Positions 23,513 through 40,763 of a stretch of 64,000 bases of DNA are shown here, piece after piece. Positions within the stretch are counted from its first letter, which is position 1; each line of letters starts with the position of its first letter. Source of the DNA: Solea solea (Eukaryota; Chordata; Actinopteri; Pleuronectiformes; Soleidae); assembly GCF_958295425.1 (NCBI RefSeq), contig NC_081151.1:9982330-10046329 (forward strand), read 5' to 3'. The translations under genes and the position numbers were made by a program. The notes beneath the pieces were generated by a model. The model saw nothing but the letters and a program-made list of their open reading frames with translations, did not search any database and was not told the origin of the DNA.

Positions 23513-25827
23513 CAGACACATGCACATGCATACACACACACTTGTAGTGTCTAAGCCGCAGATTGTGGTCCCACCCAAACAGAGAGCAGACACCGGGCTC
23601 ATCTCCATATCAGGTTTCATTCTGCAGTGCTTAGACGAGCGAGCTCTCACCTGCAGCCACTTAAAGACTTTGAAATGGACATAATCAGTGTAGGTTGACC
23701 TGTGCACAGCACATCAACATAGTTAAACACATAACATTTAATACAATAATGGTCCAGTTGGTCTAAAAATGTGACAACGTTCTTGCCAAGGTCACCACCA
23801 GGAGTCATGGTAAGCTTAGTTTATACTAGAAAATGGTAAACTGCTAGTTAGTTTTAGTGCATGTTGGAGTATTTCCTGTGAGTTGGCACTAACTTAAACT
23901 GTTTCCAGTCTCTTTATTCTAAGCAAAGCTGTGGTTTCATATGAGATTGTTTTGCTTGTGCAAAAGTTGGAAAGACAACATTGGGTACGTTTTTAATAGA
24001 ATTGGTGTATTAACTGCAATTAACTTCCGTGTACAGCAACCTATTTTTCAGATAATTACACACTGATGGATTATTCACGTGTCTATGGACTGAAAACACC
24101 GTCAGTTTATTCACCTTTGCCTAAAGTTTTGCTTCAAAGCAATTCCCGTCCCCGTTGTACCAAGCTCCGCACATCACATCACACATTCATTTTACTGCCA
24201 AAATGAGAATGAGCCAGGTTTGCTCCCCACATCCTAAAGCCTGAAGCCCTCAATGCCCTGGAGAGATTATCGAGGCTGATAGTTTGGTTATATTTTCCCG
24301 CAGGCAGTAACACAACACGCAGGGGGTGTGAGTTCACAGCAGATACACTGCAGCTCATATTCTCCGTCAAGAGATGTGATACAGCCCGGCTGACATTGTA
24401 GCAATTTATCTTTCACAGATGGTGACACTGACGCAATTGGATGACAAAGTCTTCCTCGTGTTACAATTGTTTGTTATGAGTCAAAAGTGGACGCGTGATT
24501 TTTTAACATGGACGTTCACGTCCGGGTCAAAGTCAAGTGGAAACTAAAGGCAAAGCTCGTGGGAAATGACGGAAATGATCAGAAGTGTGTGCAGGTTTGA
24601 TCAATTACTGCTTTTCATTTTTTTCCCCCTTTGCCTAATGATAAACATCTGTCTCTTCCACTCTCCCATCACCCCTCTCTGTTCCTTCCCTCCTCCTCCT
24701 CCTCCTTCTTCTCCTCCTCATCCACCCAGCATCGTTCTCTGTCCCTCTTCCTCTATGGATGAGTGGTGATATTCCCGTGGGATAGTGGAGGAGGAGAGAT
24801 TTCCAGGGACTGTTGCCTCATCTTCCCAAATAAAGCAGGGAACATGTTCAGACCACCTCACCCTGACTCCAGTAAAGAAACCCTCTGACAGAAACTCTTT
24901 TTTTCCCACAGCCATGCCCTGTGTGTACACATTCCTTCTTTTTTACAATACAGTTTCTTTATTTTATTTTGGATTATTTGTTTTGTATTGATGTACACGG
25001 TTTTCTTTAATCTTTAATCTCATGTCTTGTTCATAGCGATTTATCGCTGAACATTCTCTCTATCACATCCACAACTTTTCAATTGCTATTTTTATTTATT
25101 GTTGTTTCCTTTAGAGAAAAAAAACGTTTACATTGATAAGGACCCTGCAAAGTTGAACCAATTTTTCCATGTTCACCTGTGATACTTCCCTGTAATCTAT
25201 TTCTCTCGTTCTCTCTCTCCCGCCCTCCCTTTTCCTTTCTTCATCTCGCGCCCAGTTTCACTCTACAAGTCTTGGCTCGTCGAAGAATTAGAGGAACCAC
25301 ACACTCCTTTTCTCCTCAATCCTCTGGAACAATGACAGCGTGTCCTGCTCATGGGCCACAGCAGGGTGCGCCCCACATCGCACGCAGGGAACACGGAAGG
25401 GTGACGCACACGTGCAAAACCTTTGCCATTTTCGAGGCCAGAATCTGTTGCCGTGGTGATAAATTTATCTGTTTTTGCACTTTTTCAGAAGCGAAAAGAT
25501 TACGTTATCGGTCTGAGTTTCATTCTCTTAATCCAACTATAAACCATGCAAACTGAAATAGGCGAATGGTGTGACCTTCAAGCTGAGAGAAGAAAAAGTA
25601 AAGTTATTTAACCGACTACTAAACTGGAACTTTTTTGAAATTGTAATTGCTTGCTTAATTTGATATGGTTGTTAATTATAGCCTTTAAAAAAGTAATCGA
25701 TTGAGAAATAAAATGTATTAATTTCATACCAATAAGTTGGTAATAGTGTTGGAGTGTTAGTAATAATTTTCTTAGGTTATTAGTTCAAACTTGTTCAACA
25801 CAACAAGATTGTTTTACTAGTTTGATA

Positions 25828-25965
25828 TATATACTTAACCAGGAAGGGGTTAGGTTTAGGGCTAATATATGAATTGTGCACAGGTTAGGGCAAGAATTAG
25901 GATTAGTTTATGATTTAGTGAAAGGTTAAACATTTAGTTGTGGTAGGTAAGGTTAGGGTAAGGCA
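25828..25965. repeat. Inverted copy of the TAACCC-type dispersed repeat
   Basis: Reads GGTTAGGTTTAGGGCTAATA, AAACATTTAGTTGTGGTAGG and GGTTAGGGTAAGG, the reverse complement of the family at 22562-22925. The edge sequence is also shared, in the opposite orientation, with 23369-23404. Confidence 0.65.
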
Positions 25966-26119
25966 AAAAATACAGTGACACAAGCTTTAATTAAAAAAAA
26001 CTGAATAGATAATAAAAGTTGGCAACAATATGAAGAGTAAAAAAAAAAACATTCATATTGTGTTAAAAAAACAATCGTCTTTTCTTTTATCTGTCAGTTA
26101 TATATAACTTTGTCCAACT

Positions 26120-26205
26120 GTTCTGAGCATTGACGAAAGAGAACGAGCTACGAAACCTCACCTCATTGCAATGACAATAAAGATCTATTCTATTCTATTA
26201 ATCTA
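26120..26205 (+). mobile_element. 3' end of a non-LTR retrotransposon (fragment)
   Basis: Contains CATTGCAATGACAATAAAGA followed by short TCTATTC repeats, the typical 3' tail of fish LINE copies. Only the tail is present, with no coding region. A related tail lies at 59230-59282. Confidence 0.55.
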
Positions 26206-26699
26206 TGATCTAATGATATCAAATGCAGCAATGTGCGATTATCTCATCTTTTATCGATAACATGACAAACAAGTATCGCAAAATGTAATTGGCACATTTC
26301 CTGAATACCTAGAATCAAGTAAAAAAAAAAGGAAAATCATGAGGAGAGTGACTTAATGTTGAGTTTAGATGGAGAGGAATAAAGTAGATATGTGCACATG
26401 TCATCTTATTTTGACGTCAACGATTAATGAAATGCACGAAAGAATCGCAGAATTAAAACTTTGTTGTGCTGAAATTGGTGCAGTGCTAATACTGCTAAAA
26501 GCTTTTGGGTGCTTCTATTTAAAAAGCCAAGTCATAAATAACATGTAAATGGGAACACAGCGATTGAAATGATGTTCCCTCTCCATAAGTCTAGGTTATT
26601 TTAGTCCACATAATCATTCTTTTTGACTCAGATCCAACACACATGCACCTGCTGTCTTATGACTGTAGCCTCTACTGAAAGACAATTCACCTGCCAGTG

Positions 26700-26955
26700 C
26701 AAAGGAGGGGGGAGAAGGGGAGTGGAGGAGAGAGGGAAGGACAGAATGAAAAGAGGAGGTAGGGAGCGAGAGAGAGAGTCATGCCCTCAAGATAAATGGA
26801 GTTTATCACCCATTTAAAAGAAAACGCAAATCAAGGCAAGTGTGAATGGAAGGGTAGACAAGATTTGAGGAAGAGGAGGAGGTGTAGAAGAGACAGAAAG
26901 ATGGGGGGGGGGGGACGGAGGAGAAGGAGGCAGGAAGGGAGGGAGTCGTCGTCTC
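26700..26955. repeat. Long purine-rich tract
   Basis: The plus strand is dominated by G and A, including a run of about 12 G near 26902-26913. Pyrimidine-interrupted in the middle. Such tracts can form triplexes or G-quadruplexes. Confidence 0.7.
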
Positions 26956-28095
26956 CCACAACAAGTCTAACCTGAATCCAAAGCTAACAAGATGCCGTGA
27001 TTGCAGGGTGCTGAAAATATGAAGGAACAACCAAAGACAACAGAAAAAAAAAGAAAATTAAACAGAGGCTTTTGTTCAACCTGGGCTCCTCTCTCTCCTC
27101 GGGTTTCAGACAGACAAGAGTTCTGTCTCTCTGTGTGTGTGTGTAAGTGTGTTTCTGTCCATCATCGACACAAACACATGCACACAAGGAGACAAACCCT
27201 CACTCCCAGAAAAAAAAAGAAAAAAAAGAAGGCCCCGGAAAAAGATGTAACAGACAGGATAAAGTTGCGTGCGGTCACCCATGTCTGGGGTCACGCTGCA
27301 CCGGCAAGCACTCAGGGGTCATGCAGGTAGCATGTGTAAACTCAGTCATCAATGATACACACAAAACACATCCACATTTCCATGCCTTCATAGTGTAGTA
27401 TTTTTAGTTTCTATACGGTTAAGATGCACTGACGTACTAAGCAGGATGTTACTGCTGGATTTAAGGACATCAAATTATATTTCTACTCTCTTATAACTGT
27501 AACTGTTATAGTATAAATTCAATCTTCAGTGAGTGATCAGATTATTATTATTATAATAATTATGTAAAAAAAAATATATATATATGGTAGACACACATTT
27601 CTCATAGTAAGTCAAGACTCAAGGAGGAAATGAAGGAAGTTATTACCTCATCTTATGCAATCACGCATGTATACACACACTGTTGTTCACTGAAACACTT
27701 ATATACAGTCTGCCCGGGTCAACAGTTAACACACGGTATCATCTTACACTACTTATTACTGCAGATGAGAGAACAGAAAGGTGATAAACCACTGTCTGTG
27801 AGAATGGGGGCTCTCACAACAGTGTTTTTAACTGCCATAAAGTAAAGTATTTAAGGTTTGGGTCAAATTGCTTTGAAATTCACACAAATGTACAACAATG
27901 GTAAATAATTATTATAATAAGGTAAGATTAACACCGCCGAATATGAAACAGAGTCTGGGACATTGAAATGTTCACGTGTCGTTGCGCGACAATGAAATCA
28001 TTATACTTTGTCAAAAAAAAAAAAAAAAAAATCATAAATCATTGACTTTTTATTCTACGCAGATAAACAATTATGCCTCAAAGGCCATGGTTGAG

Positions 28096-28123
28096 CAACT
28101 TTCATGCTGCAGCATGAAAGTTG
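28096..28123. repeat. Perfect 28-base palindrome
   Basis: CAACTTTCATGCTG is followed directly by its exact reverse complement, with no spacer. It lies in AT-rich intergenic DNA and is not part of a repeat I recognise. Confidence 0.9.
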
Positions 28124-28964
28124 GAACAGCTTTAGTGCAATTTTTCAGTTTAAGTTATTTGAAAAACAAATTGATTTAAAATACATAAATAAATAAGTAA
28201 ATACAAATAAAATATTGAATTTTACAGGGAAGAAAGTGTGCGCTAATCAATAAAAGACATTTGCTATTCATAAAAGAATATCGATCTAGTCATTTTTATG
28301 TTGAATATTAACTTTAAAAAATATCCTTTATATAAGTCTTAAATGGAGTTGAGGTAAAAATATAATTAGCAACCTTCTGACCCTCTCACCTGTGCTCACA
28401 CAGAAAAAAACAAACCATAATTACAGATATAAGCACATATAATAACCAGGTGTGACACACAGAACAGCATAGCATAGGTAACCGCTTTGTTGTTTTGCGT
28501 ATGATCTCAAGTCAGATGGTTTGGTGCAACTTTCTTTCATTAGTGTGTCTGTGCATTCAGAAGACTTCAGGGATAATTACAGTATGTTTGGCAATGATCA
28601 CTGTGATTTTCAACAATAATGGAGACTCAATGGAACTCAGAATTTAATACATGAAAGTTCACCGGGAGTCTTATTTGGCCTAAGCAGTAGTTGAATAAAG
28701 TGTGATTTCTCTGGCAAAAATGTAACAAATGATTTCTCAAAATTAGGCCAATACAGAGAGTGTTTCATGGGACTTTAGGGCTCCATGCAGAAGTGACCCT
28801 GTTACCCTCACCTCCCAAGAAACATTTCACAGGACCTTATTTAAAGGATCTAAAGCATATACATAGTTGAGGTGCAAGGTGCAAAAGGTGTGTTAATGTG
28901 TGGGGGTGAAAATCAAATAAGCTATCTTGCAGGTGCCCCTCTATCTGGTGCATTGCTATTTAAC

Positions 28965-29215
28965 TGGCAGTGTAAGTACTCATACTTAGTTACATTACAA
29001 CGCCCTACCACTGAGCCACCATGGCTCAATCCTAACTCCTAAAACTTAAATACATTTTATATTAGAAACTGACTTTTGATACTTAAGTGCAGTAAATGTC
29101 ATATACTTTAAGACTTTTACTTAAGTAATATTATAAAAAAAGTGACTTCAACTTCTACCAAAGTCATTTTCTGGTAACATATTTGTACCTTTACTCAAGT
29201 ATCACATGTTAAATG
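28965..29215. repeat. Fish dispersed repeat (ACTTAAGTA type)
   Basis: Phrases such as TTTTACTTAAGTAATATT and TTTGTACCTTTACTCAAGTA are characteristic of a common short interspersed or MITE-like fish repeat. No coding capacity. Confidence 0.5.
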
Positions 29216-31734
29216 GTGAATATGGTGAAGTAAACGAGCCTCTGCAGAGGAGATGGACCTGCACGCACATGAGGTGAAGTCACTCTGTGCCAGGTTTAAG
29301 ATGAAGCCCATATCTGCTGTTTCAATTAGCACAACACTAGACTAGCCATGGTGCGCAATGATAGCAATAAGTTGACAACCACTCATTTCTTTCTATGCTA
29401 TATTATCTTTTTCAAGCCATACAGCATATGAGTGCTTCATGATTCAAATGTTGACACGCTGAAATGATTTTGGAGAATTTGAAATCAGGGTATCAATGCA
29501 TTCTACTTTTGATCCGATCAGATAAATGAAGCAGGTTGTTGATTTGGACTGTCATAATCAGCCAGGTCTTGGGACCCTCTCTCATTAGGTCCCCAGAGAA
29601 TTGCCCAGTTTGCATTTCCTGTTTAATGCACCAGAATACAGACACCAGACAGCAAAGAGGGATAAGTCTCTTCAGAGAACAATCTGCATCCTTTGTGACA
29701 TTTCTTGATTCTGTTTGGCCAAAGGTTATAAAGCACACACGTGGTCAATGAAACCGGTCCCTGGAGGGATGCCCAAAAATCACCCAAAAAAATCACAAGT
29801 ACTACCACACCCACGGTCATGAACCGATTCAACGAAAGTCAATGAATCAAATTAGCATTCTTTATAATCATGTCATTGTCACTTAGGTCTCATTGTTATG
29901 AAATGTCCCTCACAAGCCCGGACTTGCAGAGGATCTGAGAAAAGCCTGCTCTTCCAGCGTCGCTTTGTAACGTGTTAACATTCCATGACAACATGGAGAA
30001 CCACCTAATGGAGCAATGACTTCCTGTTGTATGGTGCAGTGCAGCAATGAATACATCCCCTCATTCCCTACTCCTATCTAACGTACACACATTCTTCAGT
30101 CGTTACAAAGGGATGCTGGTCTGTTTGGTTTTTTAAAAACAGGCCTGGCAGTTATTAAATACACACTGTCATGCATGTCACTAACGTTCACGCATTCCTA
30201 GTGGACAGCGCCCACGCACCACAAGGAACTGGCACAATTGTAAGAAACCAATTACATTTTGTTGATAGTAAATGTTGAGTGGATTGTAAAATGTCATTCC
30301 CTATCGTGTGGAGACTACTCATTTTCCAGGTTGACAAAAGGTGTCGTAAATTTTAATTACAGGATGTCTAAGGCCCAAAAAAAACATCGTTATTAAAGTG
30401 TTTAATAACTTAAAAAAAAAAAAAAAACACAGGTTTTTCAACTGGGAGCCAGAGGTGTAAAATTTCAACAAACACACAAGATATCGAGGGAAAATTCTCT
30501 GAAACCTGAAAAAACATAGAAACAACAATAAACAATAAAATAAAAATCTTTTTCTACATGACCTCTGTTCTGGAACAAGCACAGTGAATCACTGCTGCCT
30601 GTTGGATGAGAGCCCAGGTAATCATTAATGATTTCATTGATTTTGTCCCTCGAGACAAAATGTAGTAATAATAATAATTAAGTAATAGTAATCAATAGTT
30701 GTTTATATCATTTATAGACCGAAAATAAATTGTGAATTGTGAATAACTTGCCAAGTATCAAAGTGAATACATTTGAAAACATCATGTATTTAATTTTTTT
30801 TCAAGCAATCAATTTGATTATTTCATTCGTTCAGCTACAGGGAAAAAAAACAAATTAACATTTTAAGGTATTACCTTGGACTCTCAGTCTCCCAAAAAAA
30901 AACTATATTAATTAAGTGACGATTAAGCAACACATCACTATGTTGCATATTATATATGAGGTTTATGCTGTATGTATGTACATAAAACAATTCAAGCTAC
31001 AGCTAGACAAACCACACTACTACTACTACTATCAACACTACCACTACAATTACTTAGTACTATGTAAACTGTCCATATTCTAAAATTGTGTTTAACCTGA
31101 AATTATGCAATGTGTCAATGTTTTATACACTTGGTATCATTATCTTCTCAAAACTTTATTTGAAAAGTTAATTGAAGGGTCTTTTCATCTCGAGCACTTA
31201 ATCTGAGACAATGGAAAAAGCCATTCCCCTGCATTCCATAAAACCACGCACCTGTTAACACCCTGAGGAACGAAGCACCTGTTCCACATCTGTACTTAAC
31301 TCCTCTCCACACAGTTGGAGCTGTAATCAGTGCGTGCGCGATGGAAATCTTAGGTCAACAACACAACAACTCGTTCTAAAAAGATGTGAAGAGGTTGTGA
31401 ACGAGATTAAGCAGTGACAGGTGTGGTAGACGAGAAAAAACAACCGTATTGTTTTGATTTAGCTATTGTTCGGAGTATTGTTTGTTTGCTGCTGAAGAAC
31501 TGAACCAGCACTTAGACTGGATTTGAAATGATATAATATCTACTTTGCATACTATACACGTAAAGTGTTACTTAACAAGTACTTTTTCCGTTCACAAGAT
31601 CAATTGTTGCTTTCTCTTCCATATGCCCGTACCGAAGGGTGCACCTTTTGCATGAAATATGTTGCAGAAAGACGGGAAACTATCTGAGTTAATTTAAATG
31701 CACTTGTTTTTCATAATGTGCTTGTAAATTTCAT

Positions 31735-31900
31735 CTGGATATTCTTTCTTTTATTTGTTTTCTGTGTTTTAAATGTGTAACTGTCGAGTTTTTCCTATGT
31801 GCTGCTGCCTTTCTTAACCAGGACACCCTTGAAAAAGAGGTTCTTAATCTCAATGGGATTTTCCCGGTGAAATAAAGTTTAAAATAAATTAAAAAAAAAC
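31735..31900 (+). mobile_element. 3' end of a non-LTR retrotransposon (fragment)
   Basis: The text TTGAAAAAGAGGTTCTTAAT, CTCAATGGGATTTTCCCGGT and GAAATAAAGTTTAAAATAAA is the standard 3' tail of a common teleost LINE. It is truncated at its 5' end. Confidence 0.65.
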
Positions 31901-32066
31901 TGCAATCTACTTCAATAACACGCAAAGTAGTGCTGCTTACTCTTTTTCAAAAGTGCTCACATATATTGATTTTAAAAATAAGTGCAATTTCATGACCTCC
32001 AGCAATAAAGATCATGTGATAGCTCTGAGCAAATAACTGCACAGGACAAAGTCATAGCAGGGTTAT

Positions 32067-32096
32067 AAGCCTAACCCTAACCCTAACCCTAATCCT
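32067..32096. repeat. Short interstitial TAACCC array
   Basis: Four units of CCTAAC/CCTAAT in tandem. It may be a remnant of the TAACCC-type dispersed repeat and not telomeric DNA. Confidence 0.7.
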
Positions 32097-34074
32097 CTAT
32101 ACTGTGAATGTTCTGGGACAGGATTCTCTTTTAAAACGATTACACTACTGTAATTTGTTATTATGTGACATCACAGACGTGCACTAATCAATTCAGCATA
32201 TGGAACAAGTTCCACAGAAAGCCTGTGTAAAATCAGCTTTTTCCTTTCATTTCATTTGCAGCAAGGATTATTTTGCAAGGAGTCACACACACAAATGTCT
32301 GTGTGTGACTGAAGATGTACAGTTGGAATTTGTGGCATTGTAAAACAAATTCTTCCATAGACTCTGCCTCCAAGGCAGCTCCAACAGCTGCAGTAACAAA
32401 GAAGGAGGTGTTTTAAATGTACGCATTTAGACGGAAAGCAGTCATTTTATCGCATTTACTAAATGATTGACGTTAAGTGTCACTGCAGTCAGTTTTAATA
32501 ACATGCAAAATGGTGCTGCAGGATAAAAAAGAAGTGAGACTGACACTGAGATTACAATGATGTGCTCATGAAGTGTTTTGGGGTGCAGCAAAATGCATTC
32601 ATTTCCAATCGAATGATAATCTTTTTATACCGTATACAGATTGTTTTTTGCATTCTCGCCAGCTCCATTAATAATCATCAGCTCAAAGCTCTGTCTCTGC
32701 TCAGGACGAGGTCTTGCAACACGGAATGTTTACCACAAAGGCAAAATACTTCATTCCACAAATTGCTCTTATGTAACTCAGCGAAAAACAGTGTCACACA
32801 AAGGAGAGTGGAAGTTCTGAGATGGAGCAAAATTAAACGTCAGTCAAACAAATAATCCCAAAAAATGTGCACAGTAATGTCGTAACTTTATTTCAAGCAC
32901 AACTGTATTTTCAAATATGGGGTTTCACTCCCTCTGCTGGTTTAAGTCTCAAACGAACGAGACGGAGCAACTTCTCTTTTCTTTGTTAAAAGTTTGGTTC
33001 AGTTTAACTCTTGAACAGTAAAAAAGCAAAGACTATATTGGAGGCCGTCTTGTAAAACAACCCCACAGTGGCATTATCACAGCGACTTGTTAGTATAATT
33101 TCATGACAATATTTCATTTAGAAGCAGTGAATCATCAGTTGCTCACATGAGACGTGAAAAGAAAACTCTGCTCTCTTTTAAATCAGCAGCTCACACCCTA
33201 CATTGACCTACCTTTGTTTTTTTCACAGCTCCAGTTATAGAAACACTTGCTGACGTGTGTACCGTGTCCCTCCTTCGCTGCTGCAATGACACAAAGACAA
33301 GGACAAAAAAAATGTGATGCCATGGTGACACAGTCATAATCTTGGTTTTTCCAGGTGGAGCAGAGGTTGTCAAGTTCACTTTTAGAGATGAATATGTTCA
33401 GGTGATGACATGGTTTATGTGTCACTTAATTTATGAACATGCCGTCATTTTGTAATGGATATAAAGCAGAGGAATAAAAAAAAAAGAAGAAAACAATTGA
33501 ATTTGCATCTGGCTAATGTCACTTACAAGTGCTCAGAGATCAATAACAGCTCAATGGCACAGCCTAATGTCCAGGGGAGGTACTGCAAACAACAAGCAAG
33601 AAATGTATTTACTTTTCATACAAAGTAATGTGCTTCATGAGTAAAACAAAATCACCCCCATTTTCTTGCTCTCTAGTTACAATAATAAATATAAACTCTT
33701 AGCTGTATTATCCATATGAAACCAAATGATTGGACGTGATACTTTGATTGGGATCACATTGTTGTACTAAAAATGAGTAGAGGAGAAATGGGAGTTTTAT
33801 ATGGCAAGCGGTTTTCTCATCAGTAGACAGGATATTCACTACCACAAACCTGCATTGTCATTCTTACTCATCAAAACTACTAAAATATGTATAATTCAGT
33901 TTCTACTACTAGTCAGAATGATGTCACTTTTGCCATTCATGTGTATGGGGTTTGTCATCATACATATCTACAATATCCACAACTGAAATGTAGATATCTC
34001 TAATTCCAGTAACAGATATCTATAATGTCATCATGACTGGTCATGATTCAAGTTCAAAACATCTTTAATTATTA

Positions 34075-34455
34075 GTTCAAACCAAATATGGCGAAGCCGC
34101 ATTTAGTTGCTATGCTGCACACAAGTGGAAGAAGTTACCAGTGGAAGTGAAATCAGCACCAAATGTGAATATTATTTAAATCCAGGTTAAAAACACTGAG
34201 TTTCTCAAATTTTAATCTTCCGCACTTTAAATTATTTTAATATTTGTAAAGTAAATGACGGGTTTATGCTGCACTATCATATTTTATGCTCAATTTTAGT
34301 CAAACTTTTTGTTATTTTTATTACTTATATTTCATTTATGTTATAATTGGGTTTTGTTCAATTGTAAATGTATATGTTTCCAAAATGTTAATTTGTTTTC
34401 ACATAAAGCACATTGAGTTGCCCTTGTATTAAATGTGCTACACAAATAAAGCTTT
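34075..34455 (+). mobile_element. 3' part of a non-LTR retrotransposon (degenerate)
   Basis: The 5' portion resembles the end of a fish LINE reverse transcriptase frame, with stops (GCTGCACACAAGTGGAAGAA, then a run leading to AAATCCAGGTTAAAAACACT). It ends in AAAGCACATTGAGTTGCCCT and CACAAATAAAGCTTTATGCT, a typical LINE tail. Inactive remnant. Confidence 0.6.
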
Positions 34456-34598
34456 ATGCTGAACTTAAAATATCCTCATATCGTCAGAATGAAGTTGCAG
34501 ATATATCTGAACATGGAATTAGAAATATCTACAATTCAGTTGCAGATACAATAGTAGAAATCTATAAATGTGGCGTAATTTTGACTAGTGAAATCTAG

Positions 34599-34926
34599 GG
34601 CTGAATGATTTAATCTAAATATTGAACTGCGATTGTTTTAACAGAAATCGTGATTTGATTCACGATATTGGAGGGAATGGTAATTTCAACATAATTATAC
34701 CATTTTCACTTGAACAACATATTTAAAATGATTATTGTGTGATATTGTTGCACATCTGTGAGAAACAAAGATGTTTTCTTCAGTCTGTAGCATATGACGT
34801 GTATAGGTCAGGACAATATTTAATCTACAATGAATAATTTGACACACATTTTGGCTTTAAGAAAATTGCAGTAGTAGGCCACATTATTTGTTTTTAATAA
34901 AAACTTTATTTATTGTTGAGCCCTAA
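34599..34926. mobile_element. MITE-like element with TAGGGCT ends
   Basis: Starts CTAGGGCTGAATGATTTAAT with AATCGTGATTTGATTCACGA inside, and ends TTGTTGAGCCCTAAT. The ends AGGGCT and AGCCCT are inverted repeats. The sequence resembles a common fish repeat built on GGGCTGAACGATT. No coding capacity. Confidence 0.6.
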
Positions 34927-35234
34927 TAAAAATTTAATTGCAGATATCTTAAATTGTAGTTTTAACTAGTCAAAATGACGTCTGTAAAGGTAATTCCAGA
35001 TTGTCAAACTTAGCGCTGATTTTGCCTTAATACAAAACAACGTTGTTCTGTGCTATGTTTGTCCTTTGGAGACTGTCTGTTCTCCGACTTAATGTGTGTG
35101 CAAATTTAAAAGACTGTTCTGCAATGTTATTGAACCTTTCTGTAGCTATTATATGGTAAATCAATAAGTTATTTTCGGGAAAGAGTTGCCCTCTTAACAA
35201 TTTGAAGACACTTCCTGCTTACCGTCAGTGAGTG

Positions 35235-35244
35235 GTCACGTGAC
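35235..35244. promoter_or_regulatory. GTCACGTGAC palindrome (CLEAR/E-box type) upstream of nipal3
   Basis: The exact 10-base palindrome GTCACGTGAC lies 237 bases before the nipal3 ATG. It is the consensus CLEAR element bound by TFEB/MiT factors, and its CACGTG core also binds USF and MYC. It is flanked by ETS-like CTTCCTG (35211-35217) and CAGGAAG (35308-35314) and by CpG-containing repeats of CTACGTC. This placement suggests the nipal3 promoter, which is inferred. Confidence 0.5.
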
Positions 35245-35480
35245 AACAACGTCGTAACCTACGTCCTACGTCACGTCTCATACTATTGTCAACGAGCGAG
35301 CTCAACCAGGAAGTTATAGAATCCTAGCTCAAAGAAGGGTTATTTTCTCATCGTTGAGCCGAAGAAACACAAATAAATTAGCGTTAATTACAAAAGGTAA
35401 CGTCGAGAATATGAAACAGTTGATGTTTGACAGTTCGCCCACTGTCGATAATTAGTAAAGTGCCTCTGAACAAGAGCAGA

Positions 35481-40043
<4,563 letters not shown>

Positions 40044-40736
40044 AACAAAAGATTTCTTTTTGTTTTCTTTCTTTACTCACTTAAACCATAACCTGCATTC
40101 AAGGACCTTGAAAAACTAAGCGAGTCATGGTTGGTCGTTTTCACACGTACAACAGACCAGCAATTATCCCGGAAGAAAGCATCCACTGGGTGTTTATCAC
40201 TTTGCACTTCTCTCCAGTTACTTTTGGGTTTTTTTTATAAGGGGGCAAGATGTCAGCTGTATTCATTCCTAAATGAAAAGAAGAAAGTTAATGCTTGTGG
40301 ATGAAGACCGCAGAAAGAGGTATTACTGCCTCGCACTTTGATATTTGCAGATAAGACTCACTCTCACGACTGTTAAACAGGTTTGTTCTCATTCACTCAT
40401 GTATAATGGGAACATGTAGTATCTGTTCTCCCTTTCAGGATTTTTAAGTTACTCCCTGACGTCCAGGATCAAGTAACATGAAGATGTAGCTGCAGATTTT
40501 TCAAACTTGCCAATGAACATTTGGATTTTTATTCTTTGCCTCTTCTACAAGTGGTTTTCACTCCACAGTGTCTTGTTCTCTGGGTTTAACTGTAGCTAGT
40601 AACAATGGGTGCAATTGTTTTTATTTATTGTATTTATTGATTTTCAACTTTGTTCTCAATGTGCCTTGAAAGGTAGCTTTACACTGGACACTGGTCAACT
40701 GCAGTCGGTCTATTCCTGTCAAGAGTAAATATAAAT

Positions 40737-40742
40737 AATAAA
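40737..40742 (+). terminator. nipal3: nipal3 poly(A) signal
   Basis: AATAAA about 690 bases after the stop, in a region free of other canonical hexamers upstream. It gives a 3' UTR of about 0.7 kb. Confidence 0.5.
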
Positions 40743-40763
40743 TAAGTTTGAACCTTTGAAATG

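Larger units (their letters stand above)
16574..35200. other. Repeat-rich intergenic region between grhl3 and nipal3
   Basis: About 18.6 kb without a recognisable gene. It contains the dispersed and simple repeats listed separately and a few isolated exon-like segments (18479-18520, 19180-19286 on plus, 33280-33212 on minus) that do not join into a known protein. In human, STPG1 occupies this position on the strand opposite NIPAL3. I looked for its PGPG-type repeats in both orientations and found none. Confidence 0.55.

Noticed and set aside
23402..23707. Open frames rich in Tyr and Ile on both strands
   Set aside because: They are translations of the TA microsatellite.
19499..29756. AAACCGGT-type sites (about 19500 and 29747) as GRHL3 binding sites
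   Set aside because: Two seven-base matches in this length are expected by chance and they are far from the grhl3 promoter.
32067..32096. TAACCC units as evidence of an interstitial telomere fusion
   Set aside because: Only four units are present, and the same text is part of a dispersed repeat family in this window.
35397..35480. An 84-base intron in the nipal3 5' UTR (donor GTAACG at 35397, acceptor GAGCAG at 35480)
   Set aside because: The acceptor lacks a pyrimidine tract; an unspliced 5' UTR is at least as likely.
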